This document shows, one piece after another, positions 52,909-61,912 of a stretch of 64,000 nt of DNA. Under the pieces are notes generated by a model that had not been told where the DNA came from, made no database searches, and was given only the letters and a program-made list of their open reading frames with translations. The number at the start of each line of letters is the position of its first letter. Position 1 is the stretch's first letter. The translations under genes and the position numbers were made by a program. Where the stretch lies: positions 3,348,001-3,412,000 of the forward strand of contig NZ_LR134117.1 in the NCBI RefSeq assembly GCF_900635445.1, given 5' to 3'. The DNA is from Serratia odorifera (GTDB lineage Bacteria; Pseudomonadota; Gammaproteobacteria; Enterobacterales; Enterobacteriaceae).

Positions 52909-53697
52909 TTAGTCGCTGCCGCCGTCGTTGGCCGCCTGCCAGCGCTGCAATCGCGCCAGCGGATCCTGGCGGTAAAACGTGCAGAAATGCTGGTAGAGCG
53001 CAGGGAAGCGGTTGGCGAGCAGTTCGGGGGCGCTGAAGAAATATTCCGACAACACGGCAAAACATTCGGCCGGATCGCTGGCAGCGTAGGCATCAATGCT
53101 GGCGGCGTCTTCGCCTACCATATCGATTTCATCCTGAATGCTGTCCATCGCGGCATGCAGGTCGTGCTCCCAGGTGGCCACCTCGCGCAGCGGGATCGGC
53201 GGCACGCCGGTTGCAATACCGCCATTGCGCATATCCAGCTTATGTACCGCTTCATGCACGATCAGGTTGAAACCGGACATATCGAACGAGTCTTGCACGT
53301 CTTGCCAGTTGAGGACGATCGGCCCCTGTTCCCAACTTTGGCCGGATTGCACCACCGGCCCGGAATGCACCAGGCCAATATCGTCCTGCCATTCGTCTTC
53401 CACCACGAAAGGTGAAGGATAAAGCAGGATTTCATTGAACCCGTCCAGACATTCTGCCCCCAGCTCCAATACCGGCAAGGCAAATAGCAGTGCAATGCGT
53501 GCCTGCATTTGTGAGGTTAGCACCAGACCTTGCAGCGGTACGATGCGCTTTTGCTGCATTAACTGTGTCGCAACGGCCACCAGGCGCCGTTGCTCATGTT
53601 GGTCCAGCGGGGATAACAGCGGGATCGCCAGCGCATCTTGCCACCGATCCTGCGTGTCTGCCTGAGGGGGATTCGCTTTCCACGGCCATTTAATCAT
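52909..53697 (-). CDS. mtfA: MtfA, Mlc-titrating zinc peptidase
   Basis: 262 residues, close to the E. coli length. The zinc metallopeptidase motif is LIVHEAVHKLDMRNGG near residue 148 (HExxH), with the third ligand Glu likely in DPAECFAVLSEYFF near 212. MtfA binds and inactivates the glucose repressor Mlc in the cytoplasm, raising ptsG expression, and has aminopeptidase activity. The start MIKWPWK matches known homologues. Its location beside tRNA-Asn is conserved in enterics. Confidence 0.93.
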   Translation of the reverse strand: MIKWPWKANPPQADTQDRWQDALAIPLLSPLDQHEQRRLVAVATQLMQQKRIVPLQGLVLTSQMQARIALLFALPVLELGAECLDGFNEILLYPSPFVVEDEWQDDIGLVHSGPVVQSGQSWEQGPIVLNWQDVQDSFDMSGFNLIVHEAVHKLDMRNGGIATGVPPIPLREVATWEHDLHAAMDSIQDEIDMVGEDAASIDAYAASDPAECFAVLSEYFFSAPELLANRFPALYQHFCTFYRQDPLARLQRWQAANDGGSD

Positions 53698-53789
53698 CAG
53701 GTTGCTCGTAAACTCGTCACTTGAACATTCGGCTGGAGGCTAACACTGTAAAAATGCCGCAAAAAGGGGCATGATAGCAAGCACTTCAC

Positions 53790-53879
53790 GGAGAGATGCC
53801 GGAGCGGCTGAACGGACCGGTCTCGAAAACCGGAGTAGGGGCAACTCTACCGGGGGTTCAAATCCCCCTCTCTCCGCCA
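53790..53879 (+). tRNA. serU: tRNA-Ser (CGA)
   Basis: 90 bases: GGAGAGATG acceptor start, anticodon CGA in the loop TCTCGAAA, a long variable arm (GTAGGGGCAACTCTAC), the T-arm GGTTCAAATCC and encoded CCA. Class II structure is clear. Confidence 0.97.
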
Positions 53880-54530
53880 TTATTCAATCACTTAGAGCGC
53901 TTGCTGTCTGTGATCAGCTCCTCACCTAGCACAGAGGTCGCATTGGCCACTAACAAACCCACGGTTTTTTGATGATTTCTTCATCATTGGGTTGGCCATC
54001 GTCGGAGCAATTCTGCTTTTTTAATCGTATCAAACAACCCGTGCTTCGCTTCTATGCCCGTCGAGTATCTGTTTAACTGTGCTGTTGCCGTCATCATCAG
54101 TCATGCCTTTGGCTTTTGGCGCCTGAAGTTCCCGTAAGCTGTTTTACCCGTAAAAGTACGGCGTTGATCCTGGCCGGGTATTTTTTAATTGCCTGGCGCC
54201 TACTTCTTCGTGGCGAATAAATAAGGCCACTCAACCTCTGCAGATTATTTTAGCGACTGAACAAGCCTGTGGGTGTTATCAATAATGGTGAAAGAAGAGT
54301 GCGAGTGAAAATAATATCACTCAACTTAATCTATACCTATTATTTAATCGGTGAACGATCGTTATTTAGCAGTCTAGTGTATAACCAGAGGCTGACAACT
54401 ATCCTTTTTGACAGTTGCGTCATGATAATATCGGTGGAGAATTCATATTGAAGTTCAGGCCAAATCACACTCATGACAATGAAATATGAGGGTGAAATTT
54501 CAATCCGAATTTGATCTCAAGAGAGGCTTT
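53880..54530. other. Gene-poor region after tRNA-Ser
   Basis: About 650 bases without a supportable gene. 54020-54230 reads like a decayed coding stretch with several stops on the plus strand; 54260-54530 is AT-rich and probably holds the promoter of the next gene. A site beside a tRNA gene is a common place for old insertions. Confidence 0.4.
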
Positions 54531-55400
54531 ATGAAACGAGCTACCGTTATTTCATTTGTTGGCGTGGCGGTTTTTTCGGCCAATGTATTTGCTGCGGCAG
54601 AATCGGAAGTCAGTTCGGCGGTAAAAAAGGATATCGCTGATATACTGACTGAACAATACCATAGCACGGTCAAGGACTGTGGCGATGAGCAGTCCCCAGC
54701 ATTTCTTTGTTCCGGTGTGTTAATGCGAGGGACCAGACCGGGCGTTGATTTCTGGAAGCTCAATCCATCATCAATAAAAAACAAGGGTGTGTCATTTTCT
54801 TATTTGCGTAAGGATGCCAAATTCAACAATACATTTGCCAGTGCCAACGGGTTTATTCTTTATCCGGGAAAAATGACGCCGGCAGAAAGTGAACAGGTTT
54901 CGGTATTATGCTCTTATGCCCTGGATGCCAATACCTGGGGAAGGCAGGGAAACTACTGCGGTTCACCGCCGACTCCGGAGAAAGGGCAGTCATGTCAGGA
55001 TTTTGGCGTATTTACCGCTCATCAGTTAAATAAAGCGATTGTCAGAAGAACCGCCTGGGGCGTATGTGCCTTTGACGTCAGACCTACGGCAAAAAAACCG
55101 GCTGATGCGTTTTACCAGACATTACTCGCGATGCCATATCATGGAAATGGATTATATTATAACGAAATTATCGTTAAGCCCTGGGACGAAAATAATCCGC
55201 AAGCCATCCCGGTTGAAGCCCTGTTTTACCTGAATGGCGCGGGGTTGATAAACGCGCAGCAGGACCAGCGTAGCTACAAAAAGGCAACAGGGAAATTTTT
55301 ACCTATCGTTAAAGTTGAACTCCCTCAAGGCATCAGCGTGCAACATGCGACAGATGCGCTCTTTAGCTATGAACCAAAAGATCAGCTGGTCGAAAAATAA
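54531..55400 (+). CDS. Secreted protein, halovibrin HvnA-like
   Basis: 289 residues from the ATG at 54531 with a GAGAGG ribosome site; an earlier in-frame ATG at 54486 is less likely. A signal peptide (MKRATVISFVGVAVFSANVF, cleaved near FAAAES) precedes a mature protein with paired cysteines (VKDCGDEQSPAFLCSGVLMR; VLCSYALD with NYCGSPP; SCQDFG with GVCAFDV). RGTRPGVDFWKLNPS and GVSFSYLRKDAKF, and AFYQTLLAMPYH, resemble proteins annotated as halovibrin HvnA in other gamma-proteobacteria (from memory). More AT-rich than its neighbours and next to tRNA-Ser, so possibly acquired. Activity unproven. Confidence 0.6.
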   Translation: MKRATVISFVGVAVFSANVFAAAESEVSSAVKKDIADILTEQYHSTVKDCGDEQSPAFLCSGVLMRGTRPGVDFWKLNPSSIKNKGVSFSYLRKDAKFNNTFASANGFILYPGKMTPAESEQVSVLCSYALDANTWGRQGNYCGSPPTPEKGQSCQDFGVFTAHQLNKAIVRRTAWGVCAFDVRPTAKKPADAFYQTLLAMPYHGNGLYYNEIIVKPWDENNPQAIPVEALFYLNGAGLINAQQDQRSYKKATGKFLPIVKVELPQGISVQHATDALFSYEPKDQLVEK

Positions 55401-55531
55401 CACCATCGGCTCTCGCTGCTGATATGCGGTAAATGGCCATAGCGCCCGGTGGAAACCGCGCCGTAAATCCCCGTTATCCTGGCGTGGATTTACGGCGCAT
55501 TGTCATGGCTGCCGTCCCAACGCGGGCATTG

Positions 55532-56227
55532 TTAATCGGTTATCGCGTTTGCCAAACCGTCGTCAGAGGGCTTTTTCTGTCTGGCCGTGAACACCGCGAC
55601 GGTGCCATGCAATTGCACCTCAACCTGCATAAATTGCCTGGCGAGGGCGTCATGCAGCTGTTGCCGTGAATCTGCCTGATTGCCGAAGATGCCTTTTTTG
55701 TTATAAACCGCCATCAGTTTGCGACCAAAGGCATTATGTTCGACGCCATGACCAAGGATGGTGGCGCCAAACAGTACTCCGTCGGGCGTCAGTGCGCTGG
55801 CGGCATGGTGGATAACGCGTTGTTTTTCGGCCATGCTCCCCGGCAGACAGTGCAAAAGATAAAACAGCGACAGTGAGTCGAAACGGCCATGCAGTCGTTC
55901 GGGCAGCGGCTGGAAAATATCGTGCCGCAGGCGTTCGGTAATACGCTGTGCGCCAACGCGTGCGCTGGCGGCGTGCAGGCTATTGTCATTCAGATCGAGC
56001 AGCGTGATCTGCCGCGAGCCTTGCGGCGTATTGGCGAGGTAATAACCGGTGCCGACGCCGATATCCAAATGCCTTATTCCCATGTGTCGCTGGAAATGCG
56101 GCAACAATACCGTGTCGGTCGGGCAGCGCCAGGCATAACGGTTGGAGATGCTCAGCACCCACCAATCATAAAGTTTTAGCGTTAGCGGCGTATATACCAC
56201 CGCGCTTTTTGCACTATCCGCGCTCAT
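55532..56227 (-). CDS. Class I SAM-dependent methyltransferase
   Basis: 231 residues from the ATG at 56227 (a TTG directly before it is less likely). Motif I is HLDIGVGTGYYLANT near residue 50, motif II ITLLDLNDNSL near 75, and DSLSLFYLLHCLP near 115 gives motif IV. Such proteins methylate small molecules or lipids. It stands alone on the minus strand after the halovibrin-like gene; substrate unknown. Confidence 0.85.
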   Translation of the reverse strand: MSADSAKSAVVYTPLTLKLYDWWVLSISNRYAWRCPTDTVLLPHFQRHMGIRHLDIGVGTGYYLANTPQGSRQITLLDLNDNSLHAASARVGAQRITERLRHDIFQPLPERLHGRFDSLSLFYLLHCLPGSMAEKQRVIHHAASALTPDGVLFGATILGHGVEHNAFGRKLMAVYNKKGIFGNQADSRQQLHDALARQFMQVEVQLHGTVAVFTARQKKPSDDGLANAITD

Positions 56228-56346
56228 CAATAAATCCCTTTTGATAGTTTCACTCCGGTTATATTTGCAGCTATCCTACCAGACCCGCAGCGACACGGGT
56301 ATTGCCTCAATGGCGCCGGCTCGGCGACGTTCGGTCGTCGCGTTGA

Positions 56347-57258
56347 TTATCGCCCCGCGCGGGTTTGCAGCGTGGTTGGCGCATATTCCACCTCGCCGCC
56401 GCGCCACGGCAACGCGTCGGCAAAGCGCCAGGCTCGCTGTAGTTCAAAACGCCAGTAGCGTTCTGCCGCGGGGATGTTCGGTAACGGTTGCGCCTGCCAG
56501 ACGATCTGCGTCACGCCCTGTAAATGCAGCAGATCGCCGTTGGCGAAATCCGGCAGCAGCAGCGCCGCACGCGGCTCCGCCAGCAGGTTGCCGAGGGTAT
56601 TCATATAACGATTGCCGCGAAAGTCGGGTATCCACAGGCTTTGTTGCTCAAGATGGATAAAACCAGGCAGGCCGCCGCGGTGCGAAATATCAACGCCACC
56701 CTGTGCCAGATCCAGATGGGCGTAACTGGCGACAAAGCAGGTGTCCGCCTGGCGGATCAGACGCCGCGCTGCATCGTCCAGTTCAGGCAGATATTCAATC
56801 GCCTGGGGGGCGTTTTGCTGGGCAATCAGCTGACGCCGCTGGATATACTGCGGGCAGTTGCCGAAACACTGATGCACCTCGATTTCCAGCCGGTTTTTAT
56901 CCATGCGGCTGAGCGTGCCGTTGACGCGGTTACGCCGCCGGTTACTGAAGTCCAGCCCCAGCGCACCGACCGGTTGACCGGGGTGCAACGCTGCCTGCGC
57001 CGGATCGTCATCGCGACGTGGCGCACTGATGCGCAGATGGCGGTCGTCCGGGGTGCGCAAAAATCCTGCCGGGCCGCTGAACAGCGTCGCCAGCGGCCAG
57101 CCGTGCGCATCCACCGTTGCCACAAACAGATAGCGCAGCGCGGCGTAGAATTCGCGGTGCTGAGCCGGCATCGCCGGGTAGATGCCGGCGCGCACGCCGT
57201 CAACATGCGCCAACCGCTGCGCGCGCAGTTCGCCGGGGTGGAACAACGGAGCCGTCAT
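56347..57258 (-). CDS. Pyridoxamine 5'-phosphate oxidase-like FMN-binding protein
   Basis: 303 residues. The split-barrel region holds YLFVATVDAHGWPLATLFSG near residue 47, LGLDFSNRRRNRVNGTLSRM near 100 and a second half repeating the pattern (CFVASYAHLDLAQGGVDISH, then NTLGNLLAEPRAALLLPDF). Two tandem PNPOx-like modules are plausible. The upstream glutathione S-transferase gene ends 5 bases before it, so both form one operon. Probably an oxidoreductase, partner substrate unknown. Confidence 0.82.
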   Translation of the reverse strand: MTAPLFHPGELRAQRLAHVDGVRAGIYPAMPAQHREFYAALRYLFVATVDAHGWPLATLFSGPAGFLRTPDDRHLRISAPRRDDDPAQAALHPGQPVGALGLDFSNRRRNRVNGTLSRMDKNRLEIEVHQCFGNCPQYIQRRQLIAQQNAPQAIEYLPELDDAARRLIRQADTCFVASYAHLDLAQGGVDISHRGGLPGFIHLEQQSLWIPDFRGNRYMNTLGNLLAEPRAALLLPDFANGDLLHLQGVTQIVWQAQPLPNIPAAERYWRFELQRAWRFADALPWRGGEVEYAPTTLQTRAGR

Positions 57259-57263
57259 GCTAG

Positions 57264-57881
57264 TTACCTCGCCGCCGGTATCGGCAGCGCCGGCATGGCA
57301 AAAAAGCCGGGCAGAGCCTGAATGCGCGCGATCCAGCGGCGTATGGCCAGGTAGTCGGCCAGCGAAACGCCACCTTCTGGCGCCACCGCCAGATAGCTGT
57401 AACAGGCCAGATCGGCGATGGTAGGCTGGTCGGTGGCTAAAAAATCGCGTTGTTCAAGGTGTTGCTCGACCTGCGGTAGAAAACGCAGACTGATGGACCG
57501 CGCCGAGTCATAGTCTTCCGGCGCGGAAAACTGGCTGATCAACCGGCAGGAGGCCGGCCCGTAACGTACTTCGCCAGCGGCGTGCGACAGCCATACCTGC
57601 ACCTGCGCCGCCGCCTGCGGCTGTTCCGGTAGCCAATGGCTGTCCGGCGCATAGCGTTTGACCAGGTATGTCATGATGGCATTGCTGTCCGGCAGTGCAA
57701 AATCGCCGTCGACCAGCAATGGGATCTGGCCAAAGGGGTTTAGCCGGCGGTAGGTTTCGCTCTGGCGTAGCGCGGCCGGCGCTTCGATAAATTCATAGTT
57801 TACGTCAAGCATCTTCAACAGCAGTGCGACGCGGTGAACGTGGCCGGAAAGCGGCGTACCGTACAGTTTTAGCGTTGGCAT
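57264..57881 (-). CDS. Glutathione S-transferase
   Basis: 205 residues from the ATG at 57881 (the longer reading from 57965 adds non-family residues and overlaps the divergent promoter). The thioredoxin-like N-domain is LKLYGTPLSGHVHRVALLLK, PLLVDGDFALPDSNAIMTYL (glutathione contact Asp-Ser), followed by the helical domain with DQPTIADLACYSYLAVAPEG. Divergent from the LysR gene at 57981; co-transcribed with the PNPOx-like gene. Confidence 0.9.
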   Translation of the reverse strand: MPTLKLYGTPLSGHVHRVALLLKMLDVNYEFIEAPAALRQSETYRRLNPFGQIPLLVDGDFALPDSNAIMTYLVKRYAPDSHWLPEQPQAAAQVQVWLSHAAGEVRYGPASCRLISQFSAPEDYDSARSISLRFLPQVEQHLEQRDFLATDQPTIADLACYSYLAVAPEGGVSLADYLAIRRWIARIQALPGFFAMPALPIPAAR

Positions 57882-57980
57882 ATGCAGACTCCCAGATAGA
57901 GAGCCTTCAGAATACTCTTGCGCTGTGTGAAGGAAATACGGCAATGTAGAAATTGATAATTTCAATAGCTGGAATAATCA

Positions 57981-58877
57981 ATGGACCGTTTGGATGAATT
58001 GGCGATCTTTGTGGCGGTGGTGCAGCAGGGCAGTCTGGCGGCCGCGGCGCGCAAGCTGCGACGTTCCGCGCCTGCGGTTACCCGCGCCGTTGCATCGCTG
58101 GAGCAGCGGGTTGGCGCACGGCTGGTGGAGCGAACCACGCGGCGACTGGCGCCGACCGAAGCCGGTTTGCGTCTGGCTGAACGGGCGTGTGCCGTGCTTG
58201 GTGATTATCAGCAGGCGGTGCTGGATACCGCGCCAACCCAGGTGAGCGGTCTGTTGCGCATTACCGCGCCGGTACAGTTTGGCCGTAAGTTCGTTGCACC
58301 GATCGTGATGGCATTTCTGGAACAGTATCCGCAAATCGACATTGAGATGCAGCTCAACGATCGCAATCTGGATCTGATAGACGAAGGGTTGGACATCGCG
58401 GTGCGGATTGGCCATCAGCACGATTCCAGCCGGGTAGCGCGTCGTCTGGGCTGGGTGCGGCGCGTGACGGTCGCCAGCCCGGCCTATCTGGCGCGCTGTG
58501 GCGAGCCGCTGAACCCGGCGCAGTTGACCGATCACCACACCATTATCGGTACCCAGCACGGGGCGCTGCGAGAATGGCGGTTTGGCCCGCAGGAAAACCA
58601 TGAACGTGTACGCCTGACGCCGCGTTTGATGCTTAACGACGTCGAAAGCCAGTTGCTGGCGGCGCGTGCCGGCCAGGGCATTGCCCGACTATTGTCGTAT
58701 CAGGTGGCGGACGATCTGGCCGCCGGCAGCCTGGTGCGCGTATTGACATCTTTTGAACCGCAGGCGCTGCCGGTTCAACTGGTGGCGAATCAGGTACAGC
58801 AAATGCCGTTAAAAGTGCGCACATTCTGGGATTTCGCTTTTGCGCAGCTTAGCCAGCTCAGGCAACTCGCGTCATAG
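57981..58877 (+). CDS. LysR-family regulator divergent from GST operon
   Basis: 298 residues. MDRLDELAIFVAVVQQGSLA and RRSAPAVTRAVASLEQRVGA (residues 1-50) are typical of the LysR subgroup often found divergent from detoxification genes; LLRITAPVQFGRKFVAPIVM and GLDIAVRIGHQHDSS lie in the effector domain. About 100 bases separate it from the GST start, so it most likely controls that pair. Confidence 0.9.
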   Translation: MDRLDELAIFVAVVQQGSLAAAARKLRRSAPAVTRAVASLEQRVGARLVERTTRRLAPTEAGLRLAERACAVLGDYQQAVLDTAPTQVSGLLRITAPVQFGRKFVAPIVMAFLEQYPQIDIEMQLNDRNLDLIDEGLDIAVRIGHQHDSSRVARRLGWVRRVTVASPAYLARCGEPLNPAQLTDHHTIIGTQHGALREWRFGPQENHERVRLTPRLMLNDVESQLLAARAGQGIARLLSYQVADDLAAGSLVRVLTSFEPQALPVQLVANQVQQMPLKVRTFWDFAFAQLSQLRQLAS

Positions 58878-58934
58878 CGGCGCCAGAACGTTTATAGCTG
58901 GCGCTGCGCGAATTGGCTCTGCCAGCCGACGGGA

Positions 58935-59531
58935 TTACAGCTGGCTCTTTGGCACCAGGCGATCGCCAAAGGTCAGGCGCTGACGGTCCGGTTCTGCGGC
59001 ACTGAGCGGGGCGACTTCTCTCAGCGACTGCTTGCAGCGGACGACCAGATCCTGATATTCCAGCGTACCGGTGCGTTTCCAGCTCAGTTCTTGCTCGGTC
59101 AACTCGCGCACAACGCGCGCCGGGCTGCCCAACACCAGTTTATTGGCGGCGATGTCCGCAGCCGCCTTGATAAAGGAACAGGCGCCGACGATGGTGTTTT
59201 CACCCACTATCGCGCCGTCCATCACCACCGCATTCATGCCGACCATCGCGTTGCGCCCGACGCGACAGCCATGCAGGATGGCGCCATGACCGATATGACC
59301 GTCCTGTTCCACCACCGTATCCTGTTGCGGAAAACCGTGCATTACGCAGTTGTCCTGAATATTGGCACCGTCGTGCACCACGATACGGCCAAAATCGCCG
59401 CGCAGGCTGGCATTGGGGCCAATGTAGACGTTTTTGCCGACCATCACGTCGCCAATCAGCACCGCCGTAGGGTGAACATAACTGCTGGGATCGACTACCG
59501 GCGTCAAACCGTCAATTTGATACACAGGCAT
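58935..59531 (-). CDS. paaY: PaaY, hexapeptide-repeat thioesterase/acyltransferase of phenylacetate pathway
   Basis: 198 residues, the usual PaaY length. Left-handed beta-helix hexapeptide repeats fill residues 15-150 (VLIGDVMVGKNVYIGPNASL, AILHGCRVGRNAMVGMNAVV), with gamma-carbonic-anhydrase-like His residues in MHGFPQQD, HIGHGAILHG. PaaY hydrolyses dead-end CoA intermediates that block phenylacetate degradation. It starts 12 bases after paaX, as in E. coli. Confidence 0.92.
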   Translation of the reverse strand: MPVYQIDGLTPVVDPSSYVHPTAVLIGDVMVGKNVYIGPNASLRGDFGRIVVHDGANIQDNCVMHGFPQQDTVVEQDGHIGHGAILHGCRVGRNAMVGMNAVVMDGAIVGENTIVGACSFIKAAADIAANKLVLGSPARVVRELTEQELSWKRTGTLEYQDLVVRCKQSLREVAPLSAAEPDRQRLTFGDRLVPKSQL

Positions 59532-59543
59532 GGCTAAAGCTCC

Positions 59544-60484
59544 TTAAAACGTAGCGTGATCGCGCGCCAAGCCGCCAAAGCGACGGTAATAGCCTGCGCC
59601 GGGGGCCGGCAGGGCGCCGATGGTGGTTTCCGCCAGTGCGCTGACATAGTCGGTGGCGGCGCGGTCGACACGCTGATAAATATTGATGCACAGATTGCGG
59701 GCGATTTGGCCTTCCCACTGGGTTGGCAGTAACGCATCGGGCAGCAGCGGATCTTTCAGCACCACGCGGCGGAAGAAATGAATCAATAATAGCTTAATCT
59801 GAAAGCATCGCTGCGGCGTCAGTACGCTATCGTCGGCGTCGCGCAACAGCGCCATCAGCGGTCGGAAAGAGACGATAAACTCATGATAATGGCCCGCCAC
59901 CGCGTCCAGCGACCAGCAGTCGGCCACCAGTTGGCGCAGCTGGTGCGCTGAACGGTCATAGGGGTAATCGGCGCGGAAGTAAATCACCCGTTCGCTGGCG
60001 TTCAGTTCGCCAAGCAGCGCCGGGACATCGGTTTGTGCGTGGGTAGGGGCGGCCATCAGGTTGTTGGCAATCTGGCCAAAACCCAACCAGCTCAGCGCCT
60101 TGCGCAGCCGTGCGCGTTCGTTTTTATCTACCGTTTCCAATAACAGCAGCTCCCATTTCCCGTCCCACTCGGGTTGTTCGCTCAGGTATATTTTTGATTC
60201 GGCGTGACGAAACTGGCGCATACCCTGATCGGTAACGCGGTAATAGCTGCGCCGGCCAATCTTTTCCACATCCAGCCAGCCCTCTTTTTGCAGGCGAAAC
60301 ACCGAGGTGCGCACAAAGCGATCGCCGAAACCCAGCGATTCCAGCAGCGCACTCAGGCTGCCCAGCCACAGTTCGCCGCCGCGGTGGCTGAGCGCATCGC
60401 CATATAATGAAATAATCAGTGAGGTGCCGCTGATGGTTGGGCGTCGAGCGCCTGATGGATGAATTCATCCAGTTTATGTTCCAT
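59544..60484 (-). pseudogene. paaX: PaaX, phenylacetyl-CoA-responsive repressor, frameshifted near start
   Basis: The ATG at 60484 opens MEHKLDEFIHQALDAQP, matching the PaaX N-terminus. One base is missing near 60434; restoring it continues as ISGTSLIISLYGDALSHRGG and GSLSALLESLGFGDRFVRTS into FRLQKEGWLDVEKIGRRSYY (winged helix) and a complete C-terminal part (LLIHFFRRVVLKDPLLPDAL). Full length about 313 residues. PaaX represses paa genes until phenylacetyl-CoA binds. As read, translation could only restart downstream of the DNA-binding start, giving constitutive paa expression if real. Confidence 0.88.
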
Positions 60485-60587
60485 ATTTTCCCATAGGTTA
60501 ACCAACGGTGAAGCACAACATTAGCATAAAGCCGAGTCGCGGCAACCGTGTCCCCTTGCCACAACGGCGGCAAAGGGACGCGGCCTA

Positions 60588-61895
60588 TTAGCGTGGTCGC
60601 AGGTCGACCACCCGCTGGGCTTTGCCTTCCGAACGCGGAATATCCCCGCAGTTGGCGATGCTGACATCGGTGCTGACGCCGATAATCGACTTGATGTGGT
60701 GGCGCAGCTGGTGGCAGATATCGCAGCGTTGCTGATGGTTCAGGCTGAGCGCCGCTTCTTTCAGCTCGACCCGCACCGCCAGCGTATCAAGGTGCCCGGC
60801 GCGGCTCACCTGCAACTGGTAATGCGGTGACAGCTGTTCGAACTGCATAATCTGTTCTTCCACCTGTGACGGAAACACGTTTACGCCACGAATAATCAGC
60901 ATGTCGTCCGAGCGGCCGGTAATCTTGCCCATGCGCCGCATCTGGCGGGCATCACCCGGCATCAGGCGGGTAAGATCGCGGGTGCGATAGCGGATCACCG
61001 GTAACGCCTCTTTGCTCAGGGTGGTGAACACCAGTTCGCCGTGCTGGCCGTCTGTCAGGCAGTTGCCATTATCCGGATCGATGATTTCCGGCAGAAAGTG
61101 ATCTTCCCAAATGGTTGGGCCGCCGCCGCTTTCGGCACATTCCATTGCCACACCCGGCCCCATCACTTCGGACAGGCCGTAGATATCCAGCGCTTTGATC
61201 CCCAGCCGGCTTTCAATTTCATGGCGCAGTGATTCGGTCCAGGGTTCGGCGCCGAATATGCCGATGCGCAGCGAACAACCCCGAGCATCGCCGCCCAGCT
61301 TGCGCTCCAGTTCGTCAATCAGCGTCAGGCAATAGGATGGCGTTACCATGATCACGTCGGGTTTGAAATCCAGGATCAGCTGCGCCTGTTTTTCAGTCTG
61401 GCCGCCGGACATCGGGATCACCGTGGCACCCAGGCGTTCGGCGCCGTAATGCGCCCCCAGGCCGCCGGTGAACAGCCCGTAGCCGTAGGCGACGTGCACT
61501 TTGTCCTTCGCCGTGGCGCCCGCCGCCCGCAGGCTGCGAGCGACAATATCGGCCCAGTTGTCGATATCGCGCTGGGTATAGCCAACCACCGTTGGTCGGC
61601 CGGTGGTGCCCGAGGATGCGTGAATGCGTACTATTTGTTCCATCGGCACCGCAAAGGTATCGAACGGATAGTTGTCGCGCAGATCCTGCTTGGTGGTATA
61701 AGGGAACAGCGCAATATCGCCAAGCTGTTGCAGATCGTTCGGGTGGACGCCGGCCTGATCGAACTTGCGTCGATACATCGGCACGTTTTCATAGGCGTGA
61801 TGCAAGGTCCACTTCAGACGTTGCAGCTGTAGCGCTTCGATCTCATCGCGCGAGGCGAACTCGATGGCGTCCAGGGGCTGTGGATTGATTGTCAT
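60588..61895 (-). CDS. paaK: PaaK, phenylacetate-CoA ligase
   Basis: 435 residues. Adenylate-forming enzyme with the P-loop HASSGTTGRPTVVGYTQRD near residue 92, YGYGLFTGGLGAHYGAERLG near 138, FGAEPWTESLRHEIE near 215, DIYGLSEVMGPGVAMEC near 237 and the C-domain hinge TGRSDDMLIIRGVNVFPSQV near 330. It activates phenylacetate with ATP and CoA, the first pathway step. Lies between paaJ and paaX as in typical enteric paa clusters. Confidence 0.95.
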   Translation of the reverse strand: MTINPQPLDAIEFASRDEIEALQLQRLKWTLHHAYENVPMYRRKFDQAGVHPNDLQQLGDIALFPYTTKQDLRDNYPFDTFAVPMEQIVRIHASSGTTGRPTVVGYTQRDIDNWADIVARSLRAAGATAKDKVHVAYGYGLFTGGLGAHYGAERLGATVIPMSGGQTEKQAQLILDFKPDVIMVTPSYCLTLIDELERKLGGDARGCSLRIGIFGAEPWTESLRHEIESRLGIKALDIYGLSEVMGPGVAMECAESGGGPTIWEDHFLPEIIDPDNGNCLTDGQHGELVFTTLSKEALPVIRYRTRDLTRLMPGDARQMRRMGKITGRSDDMLIIRGVNVFPSQVEEQIMQFEQLSPHYQLQVSRAGHLDTLAVRVELKEAALSLNHQQRCDICHQLRHHIKSIIGVSTDVSIANCGDIPRSEGKAQRVVDLRPR

Positions 61896-61912
61896 TGTTG
61901 TTGCCTCAATCT

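Noticed and set aside
54269..54451. Small 60-codon plus-strand frame before the halovibrin-like gene
   Set aside because: AT-rich with no good ribosome site and no features beyond chance; treated as promoter region.
56524..57321. Plus-strand open frame of 265 codons across the PNPOx-like gene
   Set aside because: Complement of a conserved flavin-binding protein gene; no ribosome site or family match.
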